A stretch of 64,000 nt of DNA from JBJHBP01 sp050485645 (GCA_050485645.1 JBJHBT010000003.1:129041-193040), one strand, 5' to 3'; positions 56,503 through 63,891 are shown, counted from the first letter of the stretch. Numbers and translations are program-made. Notes: generated from the letters alone by a model not told the origin.

Positions 56503-56525
56503 TGGTGGAGGCGGCGGGAATCGAA
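56503..56525. repeat. Left attachment repeat (copy of ssrA 3' end)
   Basis: 23 bases identical to the last 23 nt of tmRNA including CCA (TGGTGGAGGCGGCGGGAATC then GAA). The sequence then diverges (TCGTT here, CCCGC in ssrA). It marks the far end of an element inserted at ssrA. Confidence 0.85.
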
Positions 56526-56730
56526 TCGTTGTAATGACCTGTAAAAAACAGATTAAAAGTGCCCGCCGGATATTGTTGCCCCCAAAGTAGCCCCAAGTTG
56601 CAATTCTGGTTTTCGGTGCGATTCCTCGCCCGGTCCGGGTCGAACGGAGTCCTCATCCGCGAAAAAGAGGGCGGCCAACAAGGACGGCGTGAAAAATCAG
56701 AGCGCGTGCGCGGTGTTCGACGGCTTTTGC

Positions 56731-58020
56731 TCAGGCAGATGGTTCGAGGGCCTCTTTGATTTCTGCAGCGGGGTCGGCAAGTCGCTTAATCGTCAACGCA
56801 CAGCGCTGTTCAATCAAGACGAGGATTTCTTCAACCACCGCATTTACGTCAAAGCCGAGTCCAGGGGCCGATTGGAGTTCGCGCGCAGTCGGTGGCAGTG
56901 ACTTTGCCAGTTCCAGGATGCGCCTTTTGGCCTGTGCCTTGGCAAGGCCTGCTCCTTCCGCGAATCTCTCCCAGTGCTTCGCCTGGACTTCACTGAACTT
57001 GTACTTGCTGCCAATTTTCATCGCCATCTTGGGCGTCAGTGTCGGATACACCGCTGTCGAGAGTGTGTCGTAGAGGGGCGCCAGAACGGGGGCCTTGCCT
57101 GCGTAAAGGAGCGAGAAATTCTTGGCGTGCGCATCGTGATTGCCAATCAGCGCATTGAAGATCACGTAGTCGAACAAGCGCAGCACCTGCGGCGCATTGG
57201 GCCGTGTCGCCCGGCGCACCAGATTGAAGCATTTAGCCAGATCCGGTCCGCCTTCGTTCTGGTACTTCATTTCGGGCACCACACCCAGTGCCTGGCAGAA
57301 ATCTTCTTGATGAAGGCGTTGCCGGTGCCCGTGAGCATCGACAAGTCGGTCGTAGCGCTCAACCAGCAGGAATGGACGATCCAGGACGACTCGAATATGT
57401 GACTTTGCCGGTTTGAGGTCCATGGCCTCAGCCAGGGCCATGCAAAAGCCCTCGTTGATTACGCTGTCCTCAACGGCGTGGATGGCGGGCTTCAAGATGT
57501 GGGAGCTGGGCGAGCCATTGAGTGGCAACCCAATGCGGGCACCATCGAAAACCACCGGTAACTTGTCTTGGGCACCAGCCAGGGAAAGGCGCAAGCCGTC
57601 CCTGCCGGCCAGCATCGGGCGACGCGGCAGTTCATCCAGGAGGGCAACGACTTCCTGGTCGCTCAGCCACTCAACCTCGTCACCGTGTGTGGGCAACGCC
57701 TGTCCGGGTTTCAAGAACGTCACCGCTCCTGCGCATTCGCCACCGATATAGTCCAGTAGCGCAAAATCGTTCTGGGCAGAAACCTGGCCTTGCTGCGCGA
57801 CCAGGCGGCGCATCTGCCCCTCTGGCAGCAGGCCGGCAAAGAAGGGGCGAGCGTCGCGATCGTCGAACGGTTCGGCTTGCAGGGGCAGGGAGGCGGACAA
57901 GGCAACGGCGTCTGGCCACGATAGCCAGTCGGAGGCATAGCGGAAACCCAGTCGGCCATCGGCCATCGCAAGGGTGCCGATGCGGTCGGAGAATAACCAG
58001 ACGTCCAACTCACGAGCCAT
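56731..58020 (-). CDS. hipA: HipA-type serine/threonine kinase toxin
   Basis: 429 aa (E. coli HipA 440). ATG 58020 overlaps hipB by 11 bp. Kinase elements are S146 in LSLAGAQDK (inactivating autophosphorylation site), K177 in ILKP (ATP lysine), D296 in GNHDAHAKN (catalytic) and D318 in LAPLYDTLST (Mg ligand). All correspond to S150, K181, D309 and D332 of E. coli HipA, which phosphorylates GltX and induces persistence. No lesion is seen, so the toxin should be functional. Confidence 0.95.
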   Translation of the reverse strand: MARELDVWLFSDRIGTLAMADGRLGFRYASDWLSWPDAVALSASLPLQAEPFDDRDARPFFAGLLPEGQMRRLVAQQGQVSAQNDFALLDYIGGECAGAVTFLKPGQALPTHGDEVEWLSDQEVVALLDELPRRPMLAGRDGLRLSLAGAQDKLPVVFDGARIGLPLNGSPSSHILKPAIHAVEDSVINEGFCMALAEAMDLKPAKSHIRVVLDRPFLLVERYDRLVDAHGHRQRLHQEDFCQALGVVPEMKYQNEGGPDLAKCFNLVRRATRPNAPQVLRLFDYVIFNALIGNHDAHAKNFSLLYAGKAPVLAPLYDTLSTAVYPTLTPKMAMKIGSKYKFSEVQAKHWERFAEGAGLAKAQAKRRILELAKSLPPTARELQSAPGLGFDVNAVVEEILVLIEQRCALTIKRLADPAAEIKEALEPSA

Positions 58021-58270
58021 GATTGCCGCGCTCGCATTGACTGTCGGCAGCAACAGGTGACAGTCCACTCAGCTGAATCTCTCCGCCCAAGGCATCAATG
58101 ACCCGCAGCACATTTTCAAGTCGCAAGGTAGGCTTGCCTGCCTCAAGGTCGACAATGAAGCGCACACCAACCCCTGCCGCGAGGGCTAACTGGGGCTGTG
58201 TCAGCCCGAGGTGCTTGCGTGCGGCACGAAGTGCATCGCCCAGTTGTTGAGGTGATCGTATGGCTGTCAT
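58010..58270 (-). CDS. hipB: HipB-type antitoxin and repressor
   Basis: 86-aa XRE helix-turn-helix protein (E. coli HipB 88 aa). ATG 58270 is the start; the longer frame runs through the operators. The HTH is LGLTQPQLALAAGVGVRFIVDLEAGKPTLRLENVLRVI. A beta strand (GGEIQLSGL) precedes a flexible tail, as in HipB. It should neutralise HipA and bind the TTCCCG palindromes upstream. Confidence 0.93.
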   Translation of the reverse strand: MTAIRSPQQLGDALRAARKHLGLTQPQLALAAGVGVRFIVDLEAGKPTLRLENVLRVIDALGGEIQLSGLSPVAADSQCERGNHGS

Positions 58271-58280
58271 GGCTTTAAAT

Positions 58281-58294
58281 TTCCCGGTCGGGAA
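58281..58294. promoter_or_regulatory. hip operator O1
   Basis: TTCCCGGTCGGGAA, 14 bp, palindromic except at the centre. It lies directly downstream of the hipBA -10 box, 10 bp from the hipB ATG. Confidence 0.8.
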
Positions 58295-58324
58295 AGTATC
58301 AGCCAGGATTGGCTGGGCATGCAA
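58295..58324 (-). promoter_or_regulatory. hipBA promoter
   Basis: TTGCAT (58324-58319) and GATACT (58300-58295) on the minus strand, spaced 18 bp. O1 abuts the -10 on the downstream side and O2 begins 8 bp upstream of the -35, so bound HipB would bracket the promoter. Confidence 0.6.
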
Positions 58325-58331
58325 GCGATAT

Positions 58332-58345
58332 TTCCCGATCGGGAA
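58332..58345. promoter_or_regulatory. hip operator O2
   Basis: TTCCCGATCGGGAA, a perfect 14-bp palindrome, 51 bp from O1 start to start. Confidence 0.8.
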
Positions 58346-58380
58346 CATCGTGTGTGTTGAGGTCGAATTCTGCTGTATAT

Positions 58381-58394
58381 TTCCCGATCGGGAA
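58381..58394. promoter_or_regulatory. hip operator O3
   Basis: TTCCCGATCGGGAA, identical to O2 and 49 bp from it. It lies 34 bp upstream of a TACAAT -10 box (58428-58433) for the divergent TspO-like gene, which suggests HipB may also act on that gene. Confidence 0.8.
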
Positions 58395-58439
58395 GATGGC
58401 CGGATTCTGGCGCCCTGCGCCCTGTTCTACAATTCGAGC

Positions 58440-59237
58440 ATGCAGAGAAGCAACCCAACAGTTAATCGGACAAGCGTGCTTCTTGCCAACACCATCTCCC
58501 TGCTTTTTGCTTTGGCCATGAATGCCCTGGCCGGCAGCGCCGTTTTCAGCGGAAAAACAGTGGGCGATGTGAGCAGAACTTATGACACGCTGTTCGCGCC
58601 CGCCGGATACGCGTTCGCGATCTGGGGGCTGATCTATCTGCTGCTGATTCTATTCGTCGGCTATCAATGGTTCGCGTGGCTGAAACGTAACGACGACCGG
58701 GAACTGCAACCAACGGGGCTCTGGCTGACCCTGGCCAACCTGGCCAATGGTTTCTGGATCGTGGCCTGGTTGACCGAATCCATTGGGATCTCCGTCCTGC
58801 TTATGCTTGTTCTGCTGCTTTCTATGCTGGTACTGATGGTACGGCTTCGGCTGGAAATCTGGGATGCCCCGCTGCGGATTATCGCTTTTGTATGGTGGCC
58901 GATCGTCATTTATCTCGGCTGGATCGTTGTGGCTACGGTGGCCAATGTGGCCGCCTGGCTGGTCAGCATGGGCTGGAACGGCGGCTTCATGGGGGCGTCG
59001 AACTGGACCATCCTGTTGATCGCCACCGCCACGATGATCTACGTCGCTCTGGTCTGGTTCCGCAACATGCGGGAAGCCGCGCTCGTGGGCATCTGGGCAT
59101 TGATTGCCATCGCTGTGCGGCAATGGCAGACGCACGACGAAATCGTGGTCGCCGCTTTGATCGGTGCCGTCACATTGTTCGCGATCGTTTCCTGGCACGC
59201 CTATAAGAACCGGGAGTCTTCACCGTTCGCTCGCTGA
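58440..59237 (+). CDS. TspO/MBR-like tryptophan-rich membrane protein
   Basis: 265 aa from ATG 58440, the first in-frame ATG after a TACAAT -10 box; the transcript leader would be very short or absent. About eight hydrophobic segments; FAPAGYAFAIWGLIYLLLILF matches the PAGYxFxIWGLIY signature of extended TspO-related tryptophan-rich sensory proteins. Many Trp residues line the helices. Located in the island and divergent from hipBA with operator O3 between. Its cargo role is unclear. Confidence 0.8.
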   Translation: MQRSNPTVNRTSVLLANTISLLFALAMNALAGSAVFSGKTVGDVSRTYDTLFAPAGYAFAIWGLIYLLLILFVGYQWFAWLKRNDDRELQPTGLWLTLANLANGFWIVAWLTESIGISVLLMLVLLLSMLVLMVRLRLEIWDAPLRIIAFVWWPIVIYLGWIVVATVANVAAWLVSMGWNGGFMGASNWTILLIATATMIYVALVWFRNMREAALVGIWALIAIAVRQWQTHDEIVVAALIGAVTLFAIVSWHAYKNRESSPFAR

Positions 59238-59323
59238 TCATCCAGGACGTCTGTTTACAATAGGAGGTCTTTTACTCTTCATGGTAAAGATGTCTTTAGT
59301 AAAACATTATTTGTTAAAGCATC

Positions 59324-59357
59324 CTTTTACGCTACGTCATCTTTTACGCTACGTCAT
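59324..59357. repeat. 17-bp perfect tandem repeat in AT-rich DNA
   Basis: CTTTTACGCTACGTCAT at 59324-59340 and 59341-59357, within the AT-rich segment (59238-59460) between the TspO-like gene and ssrA. The composition differs from the GC-rich surroundings, consistent with acquired DNA. Confidence 0.85.
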
Positions 59358-59414
59358 CACAACGCATTGCTCCAGATTGGAGACTGACAGAATCCAGGCT
59401 TCTGGAGCCTAATC

Positions 59415-59448
59415 CAAAAAATAAGCCACTAATAAAATCAGCGGCTTA
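59415..59448 (-). terminator. ssrA terminator supplied by the island
   Basis: On the minus strand AAGCCGCT and AGTGGCTT (59447-59440 and 59430-59423) pair in an 8-bp stem including one G-U. A TTATTTTTT tail follows. It lies 12 bp after the tmRNA CCA, a classic intrinsic terminator on the island side. Confidence 0.8.
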
Positions 59449-59459
59449 GGGTAGGTAGA

Positions 59460-59482
59460 TGGTGGAGGCGGCGGGAATCGAA
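59460..59482. repeat. Right attachment repeat (ssrA 3' end)
   Basis: The 3'-terminal 23 nt of tmRNA (CCA, discriminator, acceptor strand and part of the T-arm), identical to 56503-56525. Confidence 0.85.
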
Positions 59483-59815
59483 CCCGCGTCCGCAAGCCCT
59501 ACGCCACGAGATCTACATGCTTAGCCTGGTCTTTGTTCTTACCACGGACTACCCGACAGGCAGGGAAGATCCGTGGCCAGCTCAGATTTGGTTTTTAACG
59601 ATCCAGCCCTGAGCGAGCCGTCACGCGATCCTGTGTGATATGACGCCCGCATGAGACCCACAAGCAAGTACCCATTCGAGCGCTAGCCGGATTTAAGCGG
59701 CCAGAGCGTAGTTGTCGTCGTTCGCAACTAACAGTTTGCAGATGGTTTTACGAGGTACTCTGCACCTCGGCATGCACTCGGGGTTTCGCGACCCACGTCG
59801 AAACCGATCGCCCCC
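59460..59815 (-). ncRNA. ssrA: Transfer-messenger RNA
   Basis: 356 nt including encoded CCA. The 5' GGGGGCG pairs with the 3' CGCCTCC (one G-U), followed by A and CCA. GGTTTCGACG follows the 5' acceptor and GGGTTCGATTCCC is the T-arm. The tag frame at 59725-59693 encodes ANDDNYALAA and stop, the gammaproteobacterial degradation tag. Functional despite the element at its 3' end because the 23-bp repeat restores the sequence. Confidence 0.97.
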
Positions 59816-59827
59816 AGTGTCGGTACC

Positions 59828-59856
59828 AAAGTAAGGCCGGGCCGACGGATTTGCAA
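59828..59856 (-). promoter_or_regulatory. ssrA promoter
   Basis: TTGCAA (59856-59851) and TACTTT (59833-59828) on the minus strand spaced 17 bp; the -10 ends 12 bp before the tmRNA 5' end. Confidence 0.65.
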
Positions 59857-59915
59857 GGGCGGGGGCCGGAAATCGTCCGGAACCCGGCAGCGGTTGTGTT
59901 GTCGGGCGCCGGCCG

Positions 59916-60401
59916 TCAGCCGGGCCGATTGTGGGCTTTCATGGTGCGGGACTTCTGCATCTGCCAGTCGCGATCCTTCTCCGTGGCGCGCTTGTCATGC
60001 TGTTTCTTGCCGCGCGCAAGGCCCACCGCGAGCTTGGCCTTGCCGGCCTTCCAGTACAGTTCCAGAGGCACCAGTGTGTAGCCGCGGCGCTCGATCAGTC
60101 CGGTGAGCCGGTCCAGTTCACGGCGATGCAGCAGCAGTTTGCGCGTTCGCGATGGGTCGGCCTGTACGTGGGTGGAGGCCGACATCAGCGGCGTGATGTG
60201 CGAACCCAGCAGCACGCCCTCGCCATTGCGCAGCGTCACATAGGCCTCGCTGAGCTGTGCCTTGCCGGCACGCATGCTTTTCACTTCCCATCCCTGCAAC
60301 GCAAGACCGGCCTCGAAGCGTTCTTCGATGAAATAGTCGAAGCGCGCCTTGCGGTTCTGGGCGATGGTGGACGGTGACTTCTTGTCGGATTTGGTGGCCA
60401 T
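59916..60401 (-). CDS. smpB: SsrA-binding protein SmpB
   Basis: 161-aa partner of tmRNA in ribosome rescue. ATG 60401 (MATKSDKKSPSTIAQNRKARFDYFIEE) is chosen; the upstream extension is not conserved. The OB core has GWEVKSMRAGKAQLSEAYV, SASTHVQADPSRTRKLLLHRRELDRL and KLAVGLARGKKQHDKRATEKDRDW. It ends in the basic tail that enters the mRNA channel. It lies 100 bp upstream of ssrA in the same orientation. Confidence 0.96.
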   Translation of the reverse strand: MATKSDKKSPSTIAQNRKARFDYFIEERFEAGLALQGWEVKSMRAGKAQLSEAYVTLRNGEGVLLGSHITPLMSASTHVQADPSRTRKLLLHRRELDRLTGLIERRGYTLVPLELYWKAGKAKLAVGLARGKKQHDKRATEKDRDWQMQKSRTMKAHNRPG

Positions 60402-60626
60402 GAGGCGCGCAATGATCCCGCATTCGTGGCGAAAACGCACGATCAAAACGGATACCGGGATGCCACAAGCCGGGCCGGGGGGGCGTGCCGCTCGATTTCG
60501 GGAATCGATTTCCAGCCGAAAGATGCACTTTGGAAGGTCGGCATGTCGCCTCCCGGGCGCTACTGTGTCCCAGACGTCAACGGATCTGACGCCGAATCAA
60601 TGTCACCGGATCACAGGGAGTGAATC

Positions 60627-60761
60627 ATGCGTGAACTTACCGTGAATGAAGTGCAGTCGGTCAGCGGGGGCATCGCTCCTCTGGCTATCATTGCAATTGA
60701 TCTGGCCCTCAACGGCCTGGTGCTGGGACTGGCGGCGTACGCCAGTCGCAACGTCCGGTAG
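60627..60761 (+). CDS. Double-glycine leader microcin-like peptide
   Basis: 44-codon ORF with GGGAG seven bases before the ATG. Residues 1-15, MRELTVNEVQSVSGG, match the consensus leader of class II microcins and other C39-processed peptides (hydrophobics at L4, V6, V9, V12, then GG). Cleavage after G15 would release a 29-residue core (IAPLAIIAIDLALNGLVLGL then AAYASRNVR). The core has no Cys, is very hydrophobic with a GxxxG pair (G30, G34) and has a basic C-terminus, typical of a membrane-active helix. No close family recognised. A C39 exporter is encoded at 40212-42359. Confidence 0.8.
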   Translation: MRELTVNEVQSVSGGIAPLAIIAIDLALNGLVLGLAAYASRNVR

Positions 60762-60815
60762 CGAGCGGTCTCAGGCGGGGCCGCGGTGATCGTCTGATAC
60801 CACGGTGGGCCGCCA

Positions 60816-60849
60816 CCGCGGGGAGCGGCGCAGTGCCCACTCCCCGCGG
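60816..60849 (+). terminator. Strong hairpin between peptide and immunity-like gene
   Basis: CCGCGGGGAG (60816-60825) and CTCCCCGCGG (60840-60849) form a perfect 10-bp stem with a 14-base loop, followed by CTTTG. It lies 54 bp after the peptide stop and 21 bp before the next start. It may be a partial terminator that keeps peptide mRNA above immunity mRNA. Confidence 0.6.
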
Positions 60850-60870
60850 CTTTGTGAAGGAGAAAACGCG

Positions 60871-61125
60871 TTGAATCAACTGGATGTGTCTGACGAACAC
60901 GCCGTTTCGTGGCTGGTGGTGTCGTGGCTGATCATCGGGGTGCTGTGCGGTGTGATCGGTCTGGCGCTGGGAATGCTCCTGGTGGCGGTGGAGTATGAGC
61001 TCTGGGCCTTCGTGGTCAGCATGCGGATATGGATGAAACTCATGATCGTGGTCGGCCTTGTGGTGTTTGGTGTCGGAGTCGTCAGTACGGCACGCAGGAC
61101 GTTGGCGCTGCGAACGAGAGCCTGA
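60871..61125 (+). CDS. Small membrane protein, candidate microcin immunity
   Basis: 84 aa. The start is TTG 60871 with AAGGAG eight bases upstream. A polar N-terminus (NQLDVSDEHAV) is followed by a long hydrophobic stretch (about 13-43), a basic/aromatic loop (YELWAFVVSMRIWMK) and a second helix (about 54-72). A basic C-terminus ends ARRTLALRTRA. Small two-helix proteins directly after double-glycine peptides are the usual immunity proteins of class II microcins. No sequence family is recognised; role is inferred from position and topology. Confidence 0.65.
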   Translation: MNQLDVSDEHAVSWLVVSWLIIGVLCGVIGLALGMLLVAVEYELWAFVVSMRIWMKLMIVVGLVVFGVGVVSTARRTLALRTRA

Positions 61126-61222
61126 GCGCCGGCGGCGGCGCCCTGGTCATTGGTCGTTTCTGGCCAAGCCTGGGTATTGCCCATAGAATGGCTGCCAAAA
61201 AACGGTTGGGAGCAGCCCCTCA

Positions 61223-62593
61223 GTGCCGAATACTCACCCCCCGCGTCGCGAATCCCTGCATGGCCAGTGGACATCGCGGCTTGCTTTCGTTCTTGCCGTC
61301 GCGGGATCCGCGGTTGGTCTGGGTAACATCTGGCGCTTCCCGTATGTGGTAGGTGAGAACGGTGGCGGCGCGTTCGTACTGGTGTACCTGGTGTGCGTGC
61401 TGCTGGTCGGTCTGCCCGTCATGGTGTCGGAAATCATGATCGGCCGGCGCGGCCGTCGCAATCCGGTCACCACAATGCGCATCCTCGGCGAGGAGGAGGG
61501 CGGCACACGCCACTGGCAGCTGATCGGTGCGTCCGGCGTGGTGGCGGCCTTCCTGATTCTGTCCTTCTACAGCGTGGTCGCCGGGTGGACGGTGGCCTAT
61601 GTGTTCGAGAGCGCATCCGGTACGTTTCGTGGCGCCGGGTCCGACGCGATTGCCGCGGTGTTCGGTGCGCTGAGTTCCAATACGGTGGCGACCGGTTTCT
61701 GGCACACGGTGTTTATGATCGGCACTGTTTTCGTGGTGGCCCGCGGTGTGGAGCGGGGAATCGAGAAGGCGGTACGGGTGCTGATGCCGGCACTGGTGCT
61801 GCTGCTGCTGGTACTGCTTGGCTATAGCATGGTGGCCGGTGATTTCGCGGCCGGCCTGGCATTCGTGTTCGAACCGCGCTTCGACGACCTCACCGGGCAG
61901 AGTGTGCTGATCGCGCTCGGTCAGGCGTTTTTCACGCTCAGCATTGGCATGGGCGCGATCATGGCCTACGGCGCCTATCTGCCATCGGAGGCGTCCATCG
62001 GCAGGACGTCCATCGCCGTCGTGCTGGCCGATACATCCATTGCGATTCTGGCAGCACTGGTGATCTTCCCCATCGTGTTCGCGCACGGCCTGGATCCTGC
62101 CCAGAGCGTAGGGCTGGTATTCCAGACGCTGCCGATCGCCTTTGGTCAGATGCCGGCCGGCACTCTCATCGCGGCGCTGTTCTTCGTGCTGCTCACCTTC
62201 GCTGCATGGACATCGGCCATCAGCCTGATGGAACCGCCGGTGTGCTGGCTGATGGAGCGCAGCGGCGTGTCCCGCCTGCAGGCGACGGCGACGGTCGGCA
62301 TCATCATCTGGCTGCTGGGCTTTCTCACCGTGCTGTCATTCGGTGCCTGGTCCAGTGTCACCTTCCTCAGGGGTACCTTCTTCGACAACATCGATTTCCT
62401 CACCAACAACGTGATGCTGCCGCTTGGTGGGTTAGCCATGGTCGTGTTTGCCGGCTGGGTGATGACGCGCAATTCGACTTCGGATGAACTGGATCCGGCA
62501 GCCGGCAGTGCGTACCGCATGTGGCGATTGATGGCTCGTTACGTCGCGCCGGCGGCATTGCTGGTGGTGCTGATAGCGGCCCTGCGCGGCTGA
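61223..62593 (+). CDS. NSS-family sodium-dependent transporter
   Basis: 456-aa neurotransmitter:sodium symporter of the 11-12-helix bacterial type (LeuT fold). The TM1 signature is GSAVGLGNIWRFPYVVGENGGGAFVLVYL. TM6 region FFTLSIGMGAIMAYGAYL and TM8 region TFAAWTSAISLMEPPVCWLME are typical. Substrate is probably an amino acid. It lies between smpB and ratA, which are usually neighbours. Confidence 0.92.
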   Translation: MPNTHPPRRESLHGQWTSRLAFVLAVAGSAVGLGNIWRFPYVVGENGGGAFVLVYLVCVLLVGLPVMVSEIMIGRRGRRNPVTTMRILGEEEGGTRHWQLIGASGVVAAFLILSFYSVVAGWTVAYVFESASGTFRGAGSDAIAAVFGALSSNTVATGFWHTVFMIGTVFVVARGVERGIEKAVRVLMPALVLLLLVLLGYSMVAGDFAAGLAFVFEPRFDDLTGQSVLIALGQAFFTLSIGMGAIMAYGAYLPSEASIGRTSIAVVLADTSIAILAALVIFPIVFAHGLDPAQSVGLVFQTLPIAFGQMPAGTLIAALFFVLLTFAAWTSAISLMEPPVCWLMERSGVSRLQATATVGIIIWLLGFLTVLSFGAWSSVTFLRGTFFDNIDFLTNNVMLPLGGLAMVVFAGWVMTRNSTSDELDPAAGSAYRMWRLMARYVAPAALLVVLIAALRG

Positions 62594-62598
62594 CCGTC

Positions 62599-63042
62599 AT
62601 GCGCAGGGTGGAGCGAAGCGCGGAAACACGCTATTCCGCGGAGCAGATGTTTGATCTGGTGCACGACGTGAAGAGCTATCCGAAGTTTCTGCACTGGTGC
62701 CGCAGCGCGTCGGTCACAGCCGTCAGCGACCGGGTGACGGAGGCCAGTCTCGACGTGGGAGTCCGCGGCATTCACAAGAGCTTTCGCACCCGCAACACCG
62801 CTGATCGGCCACACAGCATCCGTCTGGAGCTGGTTTCCGGTCCTTTCAGGAAACTGCAGGGGCACTGGCAGTTCATCGAGCTGGCGCAGGGCGGCTGCCG
62901 GGTTGCCGTGACGCTCGAATTCGAGGTCAGCTCCTCACCGCTGAACCGGCTGTTTTCGCTGGTGTTCGAGGAACTGGTGCGGGCGCAGGTGAACGCATTC
63001 CTGCACCGTGCCGATGCGCTGTACGGCGGCACGCGGGGGTGA
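62599..63042 (+). CDS. ratA: RatA/Coq10-like START-domain protein
   Basis: 147 aa from ATG 62599. SRPBCC fold with SAETRYSAEQMFDLVHDVKSYPKFLHWCRSASV, GIHKSFRTRN and FEVSSSPLNRLFSLVFEEL. E. coli RatA was reported to block ribosome subunit association; homologues bind ubiquinone (Coq10). It starts 6 bp after the transporter stop and overlaps the frame of rnfH. Confidence 0.93.
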   Translation: MRRVERSAETRYSAEQMFDLVHDVKSYPKFLHWCRSASVTAVSDRVTEASLDVGVRGIHKSFRTRNTADRPHSIRLELVSGPFRKLQGHWQFIELAQGGCRVAVTLEFEVSSSPLNRLFSLVFEELVRAQVNAFLHRADALYGGTRG

Positions 63043-63047
63043 CGCCG

Positions 63048-63374
63048 ATGCCCATGTCGCCGGCCAAGGTCGACGTCGTGTTCGCACTGCCCGACAGGCA
63101 GACCGTGCGCAGTGTCGACTGGCATGAAGGAATGACGGCCGCCGATGCTGTCAGCCTGTCCGGGCTCCGGGGCGCGGCGGAAGACGCGGGTGGTGAGCCG
63201 ATGCTGGGCCGTTTTGGACGGCGTATCCACGGCGATCAGCTTCTGGCGCCAGGCGATCGGGTGGAAATCTGTCGGCCGCTGGTCGCTGATCCGCGCGCCG
63301 CGCGTCGGACGCTGGCGGCACGCGGGCTGGTGATGGGTGATGGAGGCGAGGTCACCGCGGTCCGGGATCGGTGA
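63048..63374 (+). CDS. rnfH: RnfH family ubiquitin-like protein
   Basis: 108 aa. ATG 63048 has GGGGGTG upstream; a GTG at 63039 overlaps ratA. Beta-grasp fold: VDVVFALPDRQTVRSVDWHEGMTAADAVSLSG, FGRRIHGDQLLAPGDRVEICRPLVADPRAARRTLA. The last part is the RnfH hallmark. The ratA-rnfH pair is conserved in gammaproteobacteria and resembles a toxin-antitoxin pair in layout. Role unproven. Confidence 0.9.
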   Translation: MPMSPAKVDVVFALPDRQTVRSVDWHEGMTAADAVSLSGLRGAAEDAGGEPMLGRFGRRIHGDQLLAPGDRVEICRPLVADPRAARRTLAARGLVMGDGGEVTAVRDR

Positions 63375-63495
63375 CGCCCGCACTGGTGGCGAGGGTCTTC
63401 GAGGGCCGCCAGTGTCTGCGAGAGTCGCGAGGGTCGTCAGTCAGCAGGGGTCCCGCCAGGTCAGCCGCGGAGGCCGGCAGGCGCGGTGGCCCGAC

Positions 63496-63891
63496 TCAGG
63501 AGGCCTGGCCCGGGGTGCGGCGCTCCAGGCGCACCACCCGGTCGTTCTCGAAATGCACGACGATCCAGCGCTGCGTCACGTTGCGCTCGCGTCCGCGCTG
63601 AAGATAGTACGGATAGTCCCAGCGGTCGCGACGGAAGGCGTCGGACACCATCGGCGTGCCGAGCAGGAACTGCACCTGACTGCGCGTCATGCCGACTTCG
63701 ACCTGGTCCACCGCCGATTCCTCCAGCAGGTTGCCCTGCTGAATGTTCATGCGATAGACGCAGCCGACGCACAGGGTCAGCGTGAGCACGACAATCAACA
63801 GCGTTCGCAACAGCAGGCGGGTGCCGTTTGCGGCCGGCTTCACTGCCCGAATCGGATTCCGGGCGGATTTGAGGGCGTCGTCAGTCTGCAC
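63496..63891 (-). CDS. bamE: Outer-membrane assembly lipoprotein BamE
   Basis: 131 aa from GTG 63891. Lipobox LCVGC (Cys 44), followed by YRMNIQQGNLLEESAVDQVEVGMTRSQVQFLLGTPMVSDAF, the SmpA/BamE domain. The 43-residue stretch before the lipidated Cys is long, so initiation at the TTG opening LRTLLIVV may be used. Component of the BAM complex. Divergent from fur, as in related genomes. Confidence 0.92.
   Translation of the reverse strand: MQTDDALKSARNPIRAVKPAANGTRLLLRTLLIVVLTLTLCVGCVYRMNIQQGNLLEESAVDQVEVGMTRSQVQFLLGTPMVSDAFRRDRWDYPYYLQRGRERNVTQRWIVVHFENDRVVRLERRTPGQAS

Larger units (their letters stand above)
56503..59482. mobile_element. ssrA-integrated 3-kb genomic island carrying hipBA
   Basis: The island is bounded by perfect 23-bp direct repeats, one being the genuine 3' end of ssrA. 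It contains hipA, hipB, a TspO-like gene, an AT-rich segment at 59238-59460, and its own terminator next to the reconstituted ssrA end. No integrase gene remains, so it is a cryptic remnant, a satellite mobilised in trans, or a deletion derivative. Insertion at the tmRNA 3' end is a well-known habit of tyrosine-recombinase elements. Confidence 0.75.

Noticed and set aside
60426..60623. 65-aa plus-strand ORF directly before the microcin-like gene
   Set aside because: No double-glycine leader, no hydrophobic core, poor ribosome-binding site and partial overlap with antisense smpB upstream sequence. Probably spurious.
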